Of a stretch of 64,000 bases of DNA, positions 51,712 to 60,406 are shown in pieces (within the stretch, counting starts at the first letter, position 1; each line of letters begins with the position of its first letter). Under the pieces are notes generated by a model. The model ran no database searches and had not been told where the DNA came from. It saw nothing but the letters and a program-made list of their open reading frames with translations. Source of the stretch: Brevibacterium oceani (lineage in GTDB: Bacteria > Actinomycetota > Actinomycetes > Actinomycetales > Brevibacteriaceae); assembly GCF_013623835.1 (NCBI RefSeq), contig NZ_JABKDE010000006.1:1-64000 (forward strand). Direction: 5' to 3'. A program made the position numbers and the translations under genes.

Positions 51712-52344
51712 TCACTTGGGGTGGGATTCTAAGGTGAGCAGGCGGCGCTTCTTGTCCTCTCCCCAGGCGTAGCCGGTCAGTGAGCCGTTGGCTCCGATGA
51801 CCCTGTGGCAGGGCACGATGATGCTGATCGGGTTCTTGCCGTTTGCGGCACCCACGGCCCGGGCCGCCGTGGGCCGACCCACGGCTTCGGCCAGTTCGCC
51901 GTAGTTCGCCGTGTGCCCGTAGGGAATCTCGAGCAGACCCTGCCAGACGCTGCGCTGAAACTCGGTGCCCTGTGGTGCCAACGGCAGGTCGAATCCGCGT
52001 CGGTGACCGGCGAAGTACTCCCCCAGCTGCGCCGCGGTGTCGGCGAAGATCGTCAGATCATCGTTGGTCTCCGGTTCTGCACCGAAGACGGTCGTGACCC
52101 TCGCCAGAACCGCATCCGAGACCTCGAGATACAGCCCGGTCAGGTGTGTGCCGTCGGAGGTCAGCATGATCGGACCCAATGGTGAGTCGATCACTGTCCG
52201 GTGCTGGCGGGCGGTCATATCCGGGACCGCGAACTCGGTCGGTCGGGTCGGCACGTGATGTGTCGGAGGGGTCGGTGACGATGTGGGCAGTGTCGTCGGT
52301 CCGCTCTGTGTCGGCAACTTCTGTGTCGGGGTTGTCGTCCTCAT
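51712..52344 (-). CDS. ogt: Methylated-DNA-protein cysteine methyltransferase
   Basis: About 210 residues. After a Thr/Pro-rich N-terminal stretch come PLGPIMLTSDGTHLTGLYLE, the HTH-like GTEFQRSVWQGLLEIPYGHT, AVGAANGKNPISIIVPCHRV with the acceptor cysteine in PCHR, and the C-terminal LTGYAWGEDKKRRLLTLE. It repairs O6-methylguanine by suicidal transfer. The ATG overlaps the stop of the Ada-AlkA gene (ATGA), so the pair is coupled. Confidence 0.95.
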   Translation of the reverse strand: MRTTTPTQKLPTQSGPTTLPTSSPTPPTHHVPTRPTEFAVPDMTARQHRTVIDSPLGPIMLTSDGTHLTGLYLEVSDAVLARVTTVFGAEPETNDDLTIFADTAAQLGEYFAGHRRGFDLPLAPQGTEFQRSVWQGLLEIPYGHTANYGELAEAVGRPTAARAVGAANGKNPISIIVPCHRVIGANGSLTGYAWGEDKKRRLLTLESHPK

Positions 52345-53801
52345 GAGTCTGTCCTCTCGGCAATGTGTGTTCGGGCGTGTTCGGCCCACAGCAGGTGAGT
52401 GAGATAGGACCCCCACGGGCTCGACCGTTTCGCGAGCGTCTCGACCTCGTCGACGAGATCGAGACTCGCCAGGGCCTTCTTCACTCCCAGATCGGTGTGG
52501 AGGAAGACGTCGGGATCCCCGAGGGCACGCATCCGAATGTATCCGAGGCTCCACGGCCCGATGCCCGGCAGAGCGAGGAGCAGACGGCCGGCCTCCTCAC
52601 GGTCACAGCCGGCACCGAGGTCGATGCCCCCGACCGCGAGTGCGCGAGCCAGCGCGCGGATGGTCGCGATCCTTCGTTTCGGCAGGGACCATTGATCACC
52701 TGGGATCTCCGCGATCACCTCGGCGGTGGGGAAGAGCGAATCGACCCCGTCCACGTGCAGCTCCGACGGAAGCGTCTCCCCCGCCCCGGCGACGAGGCGG
52801 CCCAGATGGGTTCCGGCGGCGGCCAGCGAGATCTGCTGCCCGAGGACAGTCCGAATAGCCAGCTCCACCGCATCGGAATGCCCGGGCGAGCGGATGCCGG
52901 GATGCCGGTCGACGAGATCACGGAAGCCTGCCGTGCGCAATGTGGCGGCGACCGCTGTGGGATCGGCATCGAGGTCGAGGATCCGACGGGACCGCGCGAC
53001 GGCGCTTCCCAGATCGCGAGTGTCGGCCAGGCGGAGTCGGCAGTCGACGTAGTCACCTGCACCCTGCCTCAGGGTGACGACCGCCGGACCGTGGGCCAGT
53101 CGCATCGACCGCGTGTAGGCTCCGTGTGCGACGGATTCGATTCCGGGCACCGCGCGCACGCTGAGGTAGTCGAGGAGGTGGTCGAGATCGAACGGCGGGC
53201 GATAAGCCAGCCGAAGCATGAGCTCCGACGTTCCGGCACCGGACGCTCCTGCGCCCCGCAGCTGCCGGGGGCTGGCCGAGTACACCTCCCGGACGGTGTC
53301 GTTGAACTGGCGGATGCTGGAGAAGCCCGCGGCGAAGGCGATCTCGCTCATCGGCATCGCCGTGGATTCGATAAGGGTCCGCGCCGTGCGCACACGTTCG
53401 GTCCGCGCCAACGCCAACGGTCCGGCTCCGAGCTCGTCGCGCATAAGCCGGCCGAGCTGGCGGGCACTGTATCCGAGTTCAGCGGCGAGGCCGTCGACTC
53501 CGACCCGGTCAATGCAGCCGTCACGGATCAGTCGCACCGCGCGGGCGACGACATCGCCGCGCGTGTCCCATTCGGGCGAGTTCGGGCTGGCGTCGGGCAG
53601 GCAGCGCCGGCAGGCGCGGAAGCCCGCTTCGGCGGCGGCCGCTGCGCTTCTGAAGAAGTCGACGTTCTCCCGCCGTGGGGTCCTGGCGGGACAGGACGGG
53701 CGGCAGAAGATGCCGGTCGTGCGCACCGCCGTGAAGAACATTCCGTCGAAGCGCCTGTCACGGGAAGTGACCGCCTGATAGCACTGATCGGTGGTGAGCA
53801 T
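52341..53801 (-). CDS. Ada-AlkA fusion: alkylation-sensing regulator and DNA-3-methyladenine glycosylase
   Basis: Residues 1-75 are the Ada zinc/phosphotriester-repair domain with C33, C37, C64 and C67 (IFCRPSCPART; FRACRRCLPD). An AraC-type HTH follows (VDGLAAELGYSARQLGRLMR; MPMSEIAFAAGFSSIRQFND). Residues about 200-486 are AlkA, with HhH-GPD LPGIGPWSLGYIRMRALGDP and catalytic-Asp region DVFLHTDLG. Methyl transfer to C33 should activate transcription of this operon. ATG 53801 is chosen; the frame stays open upstream but looks non-coding there. Confidence 0.93.
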   Translation of the reverse strand: MLTTDQCYQAVTSRDRRFDGMFFTAVRTTGIFCRPSCPARTPRRENVDFFRSAAAAAEAGFRACRRCLPDASPNSPEWDTRGDVVARAVRLIRDGCIDRVGVDGLAAELGYSARQLGRLMRDELGAGPLALARTERVRTARTLIESTAMPMSEIAFAAGFSSIRQFNDTVREVYSASPRQLRGAGASGAGTSELMLRLAYRPPFDLDHLLDYLSVRAVPGIESVAHGAYTRSMRLAHGPAVVTLRQGAGDYVDCRLRLADTRDLGSAVARSRRILDLDADPTAVAATLRTAGFRDLVDRHPGIRSPGHSDAVELAIRTVLGQQISLAAAGTHLGRLVAGAGETLPSELHVDGVDSLFPTAEVIAEIPGDQWSLPKRRIATIRALARALAVGGIDLGAGCDREEAGRLLLALPGIGPWSLGYIRMRALGDPDVFLHTDLGVKKALASLDLVDEVETLAKRSSPWGSYLTHLLWAEHARTHIAERTDS

Positions 53802-53833
53802 GTTTCCATTCTGGTCGCCGCCGACTGCGAATA

Positions 53834-54811
53834 CTAGCGGTTTTCGGACACCGCAGTATTCGGGAGGATCTTCGGCAGGAACCGGGTGAGGACGAGGAGG
53901 AAGAGGACCTCGACCAGCGTCTGAGTGACCACCGTGGCCGGGCCGATGCCGGCGCCGGTCACCGCCCGCACGATCGGCAGTACGACGAGAGAATTCCTCG
54001 TCACCGCCGACAGCACCACGGCCCGTGATGAACCGGGTTCGAGACCGAACCAACGGGTCACCGTCCATCCGAGGCCGACCATGACCACGGCGAAGACCGC
54101 GAAGAGGACGGCAACGCCGCCGAGGTGGCGGATCGAACCGCCGATCAGTGGAGCCACCGAGGCGGCGATGATCAGCAGGGTCAGTGTCATCACGGGGTCC
54201 ATCAGGGATGCTGCTGCCTGCGCGCCACGCTGCAGACGTCCCGACCGTCGTGCTGCCACACGCACGATGACCGCGGCGAGGAGCGGGACGATGATGAAGA
54301 GCACGAGCGCTGAGATCAGCGGGCGCGGCGGCAGTGTTGCGCTCAGTCTGCCTCCGGTGATCGCCCAGATGCTCACCGGCAGGAGGAGGAGCTGGGCGAT
54401 CATGAGGATTGGGGTGAGGCCCAGAAGCTTCTCGGCGCTGCCGTCGACGGCACGAATGAAGACGATGACGTAGTCGATGCAGGGGCACAGCAGCACGACG
54501 AGCACGGCCAGCAGCATCGGTTCGGCGAGATCGACGAACTCGGTGAGATCGACGACGGCGACGAGGCCCGCCACTATGAGAGGGACGATGAGGAAGTTCA
54601 TGCCCGCCACCGCCGCCAGGAAACGCAGATCCCCGAACGCTCTCACTGCCCCTTCGAACGGGAGGTCGAGGAAGGTGAGGAAGAGCAGCACGATGAGGCA
54701 GGGCGTCAGTGCCCATTCGGCTGCCTGCCCGATCCCGGGAATGACCGACCCTGCCAGCAGACCGAGGGCGAGGCCGACGACCCACCAGATGACCTTTGAC
54801 GATGTGGCCAC
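53834..54811 (-). CDS. ACR3/bile acid:sodium symporter-type membrane carrier
   Basis: About 325 residues and ten helices from GTG 54811 (VIWWVVGLALGLLAGSVIPG; LTPCLIVLLFLTFLDLPFEG). The discontinuous-helix motif LLCPCIDYVIVFIRAVDGSA matches arsenite exporters of the ACR3 branch found in actinobacteria. No arsR or arsC is adjacent, so arsenic transport is not proven. It is 14 bases from yggS. Confidence 0.75.
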   Translation of the reverse strand: MATSSKVIWWVVGLALGLLAGSVIPGIGQAAEWALTPCLIVLLFLTFLDLPFEGAVRAFGDLRFLAAVAGMNFLIVPLIVAGLVAVVDLTEFVDLAEPMLLAVLVVLLCPCIDYVIVFIRAVDGSAEKLLGLTPILMIAQLLLLPVSIWAITGGRLSATLPPRPLISALVLFIIVPLLAAVIVRVAARRSGRLQRGAQAAASLMDPVMTLTLLIIAASVAPLIGGSIRHLGGVAVLFAVFAVVMVGLGWTVTRWFGLEPGSSRAVVLSAVTRNSLVVLPIVRAVTGAGIGPATVVTQTLVEVLFLLVLTRFLPKILPNTAVSENR

Positions 54812-54825
54812 CGCGCGGCGGGCCC

Positions 54826-55605
54826 TCAGCCGTTCTCCGGCCAATAGTGCGAATCGGGCAGGGAGCGTCTGCCGAAGATCGCCTGTCCGACCCGCACGCA
54901 GTTCGCGCCCTCTTCGATGGCGACCTCGAAGTCCCCGGACATGCCCATCGACAGTCGAGCGGGTCCGAGGAGTGAGGGGTCGGTCTCTCGGGTCCTGTCG
55001 CGCAGTTCCCGCAGCTGCTGAAAACACGGTCGCACACGCTCGATGTCCGAGGAGAAGACGGCCAGGGTCATCAGGCCCTGAATGTTGAGCCTGTCGAATT
55101 CGCGCACCTGCCTGAGGAAGCCGGTGAGCTCCTCGGGCGGCATTCCGAACTTCGAGTCCTCGGCAGAGGTGTTGACCTGCACGTAGACGTCGAGGCTGCG
55201 CCCCTCGGCTTCGAGGCGGCGATCGAGCGCACGGGCGACCTTGATCCGGTCAAGCGCCTGGAATTCGCTGGCGAACTTCGCGACGTCCTTGGCCTTGTTC
55301 GACTGCAGATGACCGATCACGGCCCAATCGATGTCGAGGTCGGCCATCTCCTCGGACTTGCGATGGGCTTCCTGGACCTTGTTCTCCCCCAGCTTGTGGC
55401 ACCCGGCTGCGACCGCTGCACGGATGCGTTCCTGGGGCACGGTCTTGCTCACGGGCAGCAGTTCGATCTCCTGCCGGTCGCGACCGGCCCGCTCCGCCGC
55501 AGCCGAAATGCGTCGTTCCACCTCGGCGAGGTTGTCGCGGAAGTCCTCGACGGTCACGGCCGTCGAGAACTGCTCATCGTGATTGAGTGCGTTGTTCTCT
55601 GCCAT
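54826..55605 (-). CDS. yggS: YggS-type pyridoxal phosphate homeostasis protein
   Basis: The 259-residue PLP-barrel protein binds PLP through the lysine in IELLPVSKTVPQERI. Other landmarks are LGENKVQEAHRK, WAVIGHLQSNKAKDV, DVYVQVNTSAEDSKFGMPPE and LSMGMSGDFEVAIEEGANCV, with the family end VRVGQAIFGRR. It buffers free PLP. The ATG at 55605 has MAENNALNHD as start. Likely operon with the downstream carrier. Confidence 0.95.
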   Translation of the reverse strand: MAENNALNHDEQFSTAVTVEDFRDNLAEVERRISAAAERAGRDRQEIELLPVSKTVPQERIRAAVAAGCHKLGENKVQEAHRKSEEMADLDIDWAVIGHLQSNKAKDVAKFASEFQALDRIKVARALDRRLEAEGRSLDVYVQVNTSAEDSKFGMPPEELTGFLRQVREFDRLNIQGLMTLAVFSSDIERVRPCFQQLRELRDRTRETDPSLLGPARLSMGMSGDFEVAIEEGANCVRVGQAIFGRRSLPDSHYWPENG

Positions 55606-55736
55606 GTCCTCATCGTACGCAGACTCGTCACGTTCACCTTCAGCGACCGGCCCGCGGACGGCAGCTGCAGACCGAGTCGGACCGCCCCCGCAGACCGCGC
55701 GAACCCCGCGAACCAATTCCGGAAACCGGGCGGGCC

Positions 55737-57185
55737 TCAGGCGACGATGCGGGCGCGCTCCTGCCGCTGCGGTGCACGGCGGTCGAGAGCATCCTGCCAG
55801 GCGGCGGCCAGTCGCGGCGCCACCTGGTCGAGTTCGGCCTGGGCGACCGTATAGGGCAGCCGGATCCACCCATCGAGCCCTCCGGCCGGAGCGAAGTTCG
55901 GCCCCGAGACCAGCGCGAGCCCGTGCCGAGCGGCCGCCGCTGTGAGCGCGCCCGACCGCTCTTCTGGCAGACGCACCCACAGTGCCATACCGCCGGATGG
56001 GACGACGACCTGCCAGTCCGGGCAGTGGGCGCGCACGGCCGCTGCGAGCCCGTCGCGCGCTTCCCGCAGACGCCGTCGGAAGTCGCCGATGATCGCATCG
56101 TGATCGCGCAGCAGTTCGATGGCGGCAAGCTGTTCGAGGACGGGAGCACCCAGGTCGAGCGCAAGCCGCGCCGAGGCCACCGCGTCGAAACGGTGCCGCG
56201 GAATCCGCATCCACCCGATCCGCAACCCGCCCCAGAAGATCTTGCTCGTGCTGCCGACGGTGATCGAGTCGGGCACGAGCGCCGCCATCGGCGTCGGCGC
56301 CGGGTGGTCGTCGAGGCCGAGTTCGACGAGTGACTCGTCGAACACCGGGACAACGGCGCTGCGCTCGAGCTCCTCGGCCAGGGCGGGCCGCTGTGCCTCG
56401 GGCAGGAGTGCTCCGGTGGGATTGTGGAAGTCGGGGATGAGATAGGCCGAACGCACACGATTGCTCCGCATCACCTCCCCCATCGCCGAGGTGTCCCAGA
56501 AGTGCCGTCCGGCACTGTCGATCTCGAGCGGATAGGACACACCACGGCCGCCGGCGGCCTCGATCGTCGCGATCGCATTCGGGTAGCTCGGGCTCTCGAT
56601 GAGCACGCGGGCGGGCGGGGTCAGCAGCGCCCGCAGTCCCACGGCTGCGCCGCCGAGGGCACCGGCGGTGATGAGGATCTCGTCGGGGTGCGTCGGTGCA
56701 CCCCGCGCGGTGAAACGGTCGGCGACGAGCTCCCGCAGCGCGGGGATGCCCGAGGGGTAGTATCCGGTTCCCGGCAGATAGGCTGGCAGTGCGTCCAGGG
56801 CCGCGGCGAAGGCCTCACGCACCCGGGCAGGGGCGGTCGTCGCCGTGCACGTGAGATCGATGAGACCCTCGCCGGGACCCACCGGTGAGAGCAGGTGGTC
56901 GATCCGGCCGCCGGGCACCGCGGGGATCTCCACGACGCTGCCGGAACCGCGGCGGGTGCGGATGAAGCCGTGCTCACGCAACCGCGCGTACACGCGAGCG
57001 GTCGTCGTCCTCGACACGCCGATGCCGGCGGCGAGCTCGCGTTCGCTGGGCAGCCGGATGCCTACAGGCACCCGGCCGTCGCTGATGGCGCGGACGACCG
57101 CCTCGGCGACGGATTCATTGGCGGGAGACGCCCACGGTCCGGTCCCGATGATTCCTGCCAGCCGCCGTGCGCTCATCGTCGTCAT
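55737..57185 (-). CDS. MocR/GabR-type regulator (YczR-like)
   Basis: About 482 residues from ATG 57185. An N-terminal GntR HTH (AEAVVRAISDGRVPVGIRLP; LAAGIGVSRTTTARVYARLR) is joined by a linker to an aminotransferase-fold PLP domain (GTGYYPSGIPALRELVADRF; LITAGALGGAAVGL; YLIPDFHNPTGALLPE; PLP lysine in TVGSTSKIFWGGLRIGWMRI). MocR proteins use PLP-bound ligands to switch a divergent gene; here that gene is yczE, the usual partner. Confidence 0.9.
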   Translation of the reverse strand: MTTMSARRLAGIIGTGPWASPANESVAEAVVRAISDGRVPVGIRLPSERELAAGIGVSRTTTARVYARLREHGFIRTRRGSGSVVEIPAVPGGRIDHLLSPVGPGEGLIDLTCTATTAPARVREAFAAALDALPAYLPGTGYYPSGIPALRELVADRFTARGAPTHPDEILITAGALGGAAVGLRALLTPPARVLIESPSYPNAIATIEAAGGRGVSYPLEIDSAGRHFWDTSAMGEVMRSNRVRSAYLIPDFHNPTGALLPEAQRPALAEELERSAVVPVFDESLVELGLDDHPAPTPMAALVPDSITVGSTSKIFWGGLRIGWMRIPRHRFDAVASARLALDLGAPVLEQLAAIELLRDHDAIIGDFRRRLREARDGLAAAVRAHCPDWQVVVPSGGMALWVRLPEERSGALTAAAARHGLALVSGPNFAPAGGLDGWIRLPYTVAQAELDQVAPRLAAAWQDALDRRAPQRQERARIVA

Positions 57186-57202
57186 GGGACCACTTTGTGA
57201 CA

Positions 57203-57227
57203 ATTGGCTATTCTTTGCAAGGCCAAT
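57203..57227. promoter_or_regulatory. Inverted repeat ATTGGC-N13-GCCAAT in the yczR-yczE gap
   Basis: The 6+6 repeat (57203-57208 and 57222-57227) lies in the 88-base gap between the divergent MocR and YczE genes, near both start codons. It is a natural candidate for the MocR operator. Confidence 0.55.
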
Positions 57228-57273
57228 CGAGGTGAGAATGGGATCGACAGACTTTTGCCGACGAAAGAGAACC

Positions 57274-57957
57274 ATGCCACGGTCCCACTCTCCGCGCCGG
57301 GAACTCGCCAATGTCGGGCCGATCAGCCAGCTCAGGGGCGGACGGCTCGCACGGCGACTCCCCCAGCTGATCATCGGCCTCTACCTCTACGGCGCGTCGA
57401 TGGCGATGGTCGTCCTCGCCGGTCTCGGCATGATTCCGTGGGATGTCCTTCACTCCGGGATCCTTGCACATGTGCCGCTGAGCTTCGGCACGATCGTCAC
57501 GATCACTTCGGTGCTCGTCCTGCTCGCGTGGATTCCGCTCAAGCAGATGCCGGGGCTGGGCACCGTCCTCAACGCGCTGAGCATCGGACCCGCGCTCGAC
57601 CTCACGCTCCTCGTCCTCCCGCATCCGGAGGGTCTCGGCTGGCAGATCGCGTACATGGTCGCAGGCGTCGGCCTCAACGGCGTCGCCTCGGCGATGTACA
57701 TCGGCTCCCAGTTCGGACCGGGACCGCGTGACGGCCTGATGACCGGACTCTCCCGGGTCACCGGACGGTCGATCCGACTCGTGCGCACCGTCATCGAGGT
57801 CAGCGTCGTCGCCGTCGGGTGGGCCCTCGGCGGCGTCATCGGCGTCGGCACGGCGCTCTACGCGCTGAGCATCGGACCGGTCACGCAGGCGCTCCTGCCG
57901 TTCTTCACCGTCGCCCTGTGCTCGCGGTCGGACGAGACATCGGGCCAGGGCAGCTGA
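57274..57957 (+). CDS. YczE-family membrane protein
   Basis: About 227 residues, six hydrophobic helices (QLIIGLYLYGASMAMVVLAG; IPWDVLHSGILAHVPLSFGT; LSIGPALDLTLLVLPHP; QIAYMVAGVGLNGVASAMYI), and the family signature GPGPRDGLMTGLSRVTGRSI with VRTVIEVSVVAVGWALGG. YczE proteins are of unknown function and are nearly always beside a MocR regulator. ATG 57274 follows GAAAGAGAACC. The 3' end converges with the decarboxylase gene. Confidence 0.88.
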   Translation: MPRSHSPRRELANVGPISQLRGGRLARRLPQLIIGLYLYGASMAMVVLAGLGMIPWDVLHSGILAHVPLSFGTIVTITSVLVLLAWIPLKQMPGLGTVLNALSIGPALDLTLLVLPHPEGLGWQIAYMVAGVGLNGVASAMYIGSQFGPGPRDGLMTGLSRVTGRSIRLVRTVIEVSVVAVGWALGGVIGVGTALYALSIGPVTQALLPFFTVALCSRSDETSGQGS

Positions 57958-57966
57958 GCCGGGCGC

Positions 57967-59340
57967 TCACTCCATGGTGTCGAGGATGTCGACGAGGTCG
58001 TCGAACGTCGTCAGCGGGTTGACGATGGCGAACCGTGCGTTCGGCCGTCCCGCATGCGAGCTCGGCACGACGAACGCCCGCTGATCATTCAGCAGTCGGT
58101 CCGACCAGGCCTCATAGTCCGCACGCGTCCATCCGTCGCGTTCGAAGACGACGACGGAGAGCTCGGGTTCGCGCACGAGGCGCAGGTGCTCGCGCCTGCG
58201 GATCTCCGTGGCGATCTGCATCGCCAGATCGATCGAGTGTCCGATCGCCTCACGGTACGTCTCGGCACCATAGCTGGCCAGCGAATACCACAGGGGCAGT
58301 CCGCGCGGACGACGGGTGAGCTGGATGGCGAAATCCGAGGGGCTCCATTCCTGGGCCTCGGTGAGCGTATCGAGATACTCGGCCTTCTGCGTGTGCGCTC
58401 GCCGTCCCGTATTCGGGTCACGGTAGATGAGCGCACACGCGTCGAAGGGGGCGAAGAGCCATTTGTGGGGATCGACGATGAGCGAATCGGCCGCCTCGAC
58501 GCCGGTGAATTTGTGCCGGGCCTGGGGAGCCAGCATCGCGGCCAGTCCGTAGGCGCCGTCGATGTGCAGCCAGAAGTCGAACTCGTCCTTGAGCGCCGCG
58601 ATCCCGGCGATGTCGTCGATCGTGCCGAAATTCGTCGTCCCCGAGGTGGCCACCACTGCGATCACCGCGTCGCCGTGCTCCTGCAGTGCCTCGCGCACCC
58701 CGTCGGGGCGCAGGATCCCGTCCTCTCCTGTGGGAACGGGCGCGACGTCGACGTCCATGACCTCCGCCGCCGAGGCGACCGATGAGTGGGCCTCGGCACT
58801 GCACACGATCACCCACCGCCCCGGTCGGGCCTCGCCGAGCTTCTCCTTCTGCGCGTTGCGCGCGGCCACGAGCGCGGAGAGGTTGCCGATCGTTCCGCCT
58901 TGGACGAAGACGCCGCCGGCGGTCTCGGGCAGCCCGAACTCACCTGCCAGCCAGCGCAGCACCTCGTTCTCCGCATGGACGACTCCGGCACCTTCGAGCC
59001 ACGACCCGCCGTAGAGGGCGCTGGCGGAGACGACGAGGTCGAAGGCGACGGCGGCCTTCGTCGGCGCGCTGGGGATGAACGACAGGTACTTCGGGTGATC
59101 GGTCGAGATGCACGCGGGGGCGAAGATGTGTTCGAAGATCGCCAGCGCCCGCGCGGACCCTAGTCCCTCCTCGGTGACGGTCGGGCCGGCCAGTCTGCGC
59201 AGCTCGGCTTCCGAGGTCGGATGATCGAGTGGAGTGTCCTCGGCCAGGGTGCGCCGTCGGGAGTATTCGAGGACCAGATTGACCAGGTTGCGGGTCTCGT
59301 CGGAGACGACGTGCATGCGGGAATGAAGACTGTCGGTCAT
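57967..59340 (-). CDS. PLP-dependent group II amino acid decarboxylase
   Basis: About 457 residues. The Pyridoxal_deC fold is plain: FAPACISTDHPKYLSFIPSA, GVFVQGGTIGNLSALVAARN, VIVCSAEAHSSVASAAEVM, VATSGTTNFGTIDDI, HIDGAYGLAAML and the PLP lysine in LIVDPHKWLFAPFD. Such enzymes decarboxylate aromatic amino acids, glutamate or diaminobutyrate; the substrate is unclear. ATG 59340 has GAGGAG 5 bases upstream. It is divergent from the XRE-TetR regulator. Confidence 0.88.
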   Translation of the reverse strand: MTDSLHSRMHVVSDETRNLVNLVLEYSRRRTLAEDTPLDHPTSEAELRRLAGPTVTEEGLGSARALAIFEHIFAPACISTDHPKYLSFIPSAPTKAAVAFDLVVSASALYGGSWLEGAGVVHAENEVLRWLAGEFGLPETAGGVFVQGGTIGNLSALVAARNAQKEKLGEARPGRWVIVCSAEAHSSVASAAEVMDVDVAPVPTGEDGILRPDGVREALQEHGDAVIAVVATSGTTNFGTIDDIAGIAALKDEFDFWLHIDGAYGLAAMLAPQARHKFTGVEAADSLIVDPHKWLFAPFDACALIYRDPNTGRRAHTQKAEYLDTLTEAQEWSPSDFAIQLTRRPRGLPLWYSLASYGAETYREAIGHSIDLAMQIATEIRRREHLRLVREPELSVVVFERDGWTRADYEAWSDRLLNDQRAFVVPSSHAGRPNARFAIVNPLTTFDDLVDILDTME

Positions 59341-59433
59341 GGGAGCTCCTCGAAGGCGGTCGATGGCGATGGGGTCGCCCACCGACTACGAGACTAACCG
59401 CATCCGAGGAAATTGTGAGGATCACCCCAGCCA

Positions 59434-59471
59434 ATCGCAAGTTCTGATTTTCAGTCACAAGTACTTGCGAT
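59434..59471. promoter_or_regulatory. Inverted repeat ATCGCAAGT-N20-ACTTGCGAT, candidate operator
   Basis: The 9+9 repeat (59434-59442, 59463-59471) lies between the decarboxylase and the XRE-TetR gene. The right half overlaps the -35 (TTGCGA, 59465-59470), so a bound regulator would block transcription. A second, weaker GTGA-N3-TCAC is at 59415-59424. Confidence 0.55.
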
Positions 59472-59494
59472 CCGCCGTTGCGCTCGGGTACATT
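59465..59494 (+). promoter_or_regulatory. Promoter of the carnitine operon, probably leaderless
   Basis: TTGCGA (59465-59470) and TACATT (59489-59494) are spaced by 18 bases; the ATG at 59501 is 6 bases after the -10. Transcription would start at or next to the A of ATG. Confidence 0.5.
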
Positions 59495-59500
59495 CGCCCT

Positions 59501-60406
59501 ATGAGCGCCGACCACCCACCCGGGTCGACACCGAGCCGGGCCAAGGAAGCCATCACCGGAGCGGGACTCTCCCAGCGCCGCGTCGCCGAGGCGATCGGCA
59601 TCGATGAGACGAAGCTGTCGAAGGCGCTGTCGGGGCGGCGCCGGTTCACCGCCGAGGAGCTGCTGGGCCTGGCCACCGCGACCGGAGTGACCGTGCGGTG
59701 GCTCCTCGGCGATGAATCCCGGGTCTCGGCCCCGCCGCCGCGACGCGCCGCCGACGAATCCGATCACGAGGCCGCACCGAAACGCGACATCGCGCAGGCC
59801 GCCTGGACGCTGTTCGGCCGCCACGGCTTCGATGCCGTGCGCATCTCCGACATCGCCGAGGCCTCGGGAGTCTCGGCGCCGAGCATCCACTACCACTTCG
59901 CCACGAAGTCCGATCTCTTCGAGGCGGCCCTCGACCATTCGGTCAAACTCGCCTTCGACCGGCAGATCGCGTGGCTCGACGGCATCGACGATCCCGCGCA
60001 CCGCCTGGCCCGTCTGCTCGAGCTGCAGTCGCCGCTCGGTCGGGAATCCCGCGGCGAATGGTCGATCTGGCTGCAGACCTGGGCCCGCCTGTCCCTGGAG
60101 GACACCGCCCTATCGGACTATCCCCGCAGCTACGAGCGGTGGTCGCAGACCGTGCAGACCACCCTCGAGGAGGGCCAGCGACTCGGGTGCTTCCGTTCCG
60201 GCGACGCCCGCGCCATGGCCGATGAGCTGACCTCATTGCTCGACGGGCTCGGCATCAAGGTCCTCACCGGCGTCATGGACACCGCGACCTTCACCACCCG
60301 GCTGCAGTCCTACCTCGACCGCGCCGTCATCAGCACCTCACGACCAGATACACAGACAACAGAGCCACAGACACCACCAGAGCCACAACCAGAGGAGCCA
60401 TCATGA
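59501..60406 (+). CDS. XRE-TetR two-HTH regulator of the carnitine operon
   Basis: The 301-residue protein has an XRE/Cro-type HTH at about 15-60 (LSQRRVAEAIGIDETKLSKA; RRRFTAEELLGLATATGVTV). A TetR HTH follows at about 90-140 (DIAQAAWTLFGRHGFDAVRI; SGVSAPSIHYHFATKSDLFE) and a TetR ligand-binding region after that. The C-terminal tail is Thr/Pro/Glu-rich. The stop overlaps the BKACE start (ATGA), so it probably controls this operon and the divergent decarboxylase. Confidence 0.85.
   Translation: MSADHPPGSTPSRAKEAITGAGLSQRRVAEAIGIDETKLSKALSGRRRFTAEELLGLATATGVTVRWLLGDESRVSAPPPRRAADESDHEAAPKRDIAQAAWTLFGRHGFDAVRISDIAEASGVSAPSIHYHFATKSDLFEAALDHSVKLAFDRQIAWLDGIDDPAHRLARLLELQSPLGRESRGEWSIWLQTWARLSLEDTALSDYPRSYERWSQTVQTTLEEGQRLGCFRSGDARAMADELTSLLDGLGIKVLTGVMDTATFTTRLQSYLDRAVISTSRPDTQTTEPQTPPEPQPEEPS

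Noticed and set aside
53802..55037. Upstream extension of the Ada-AlkA frame to about 898 residues
   Set aside because: The extension overlaps the ACR3-like gene on the same strand in another frame and is Arg/Pro-rich; the Ada domain begins exactly at ATG 53801.
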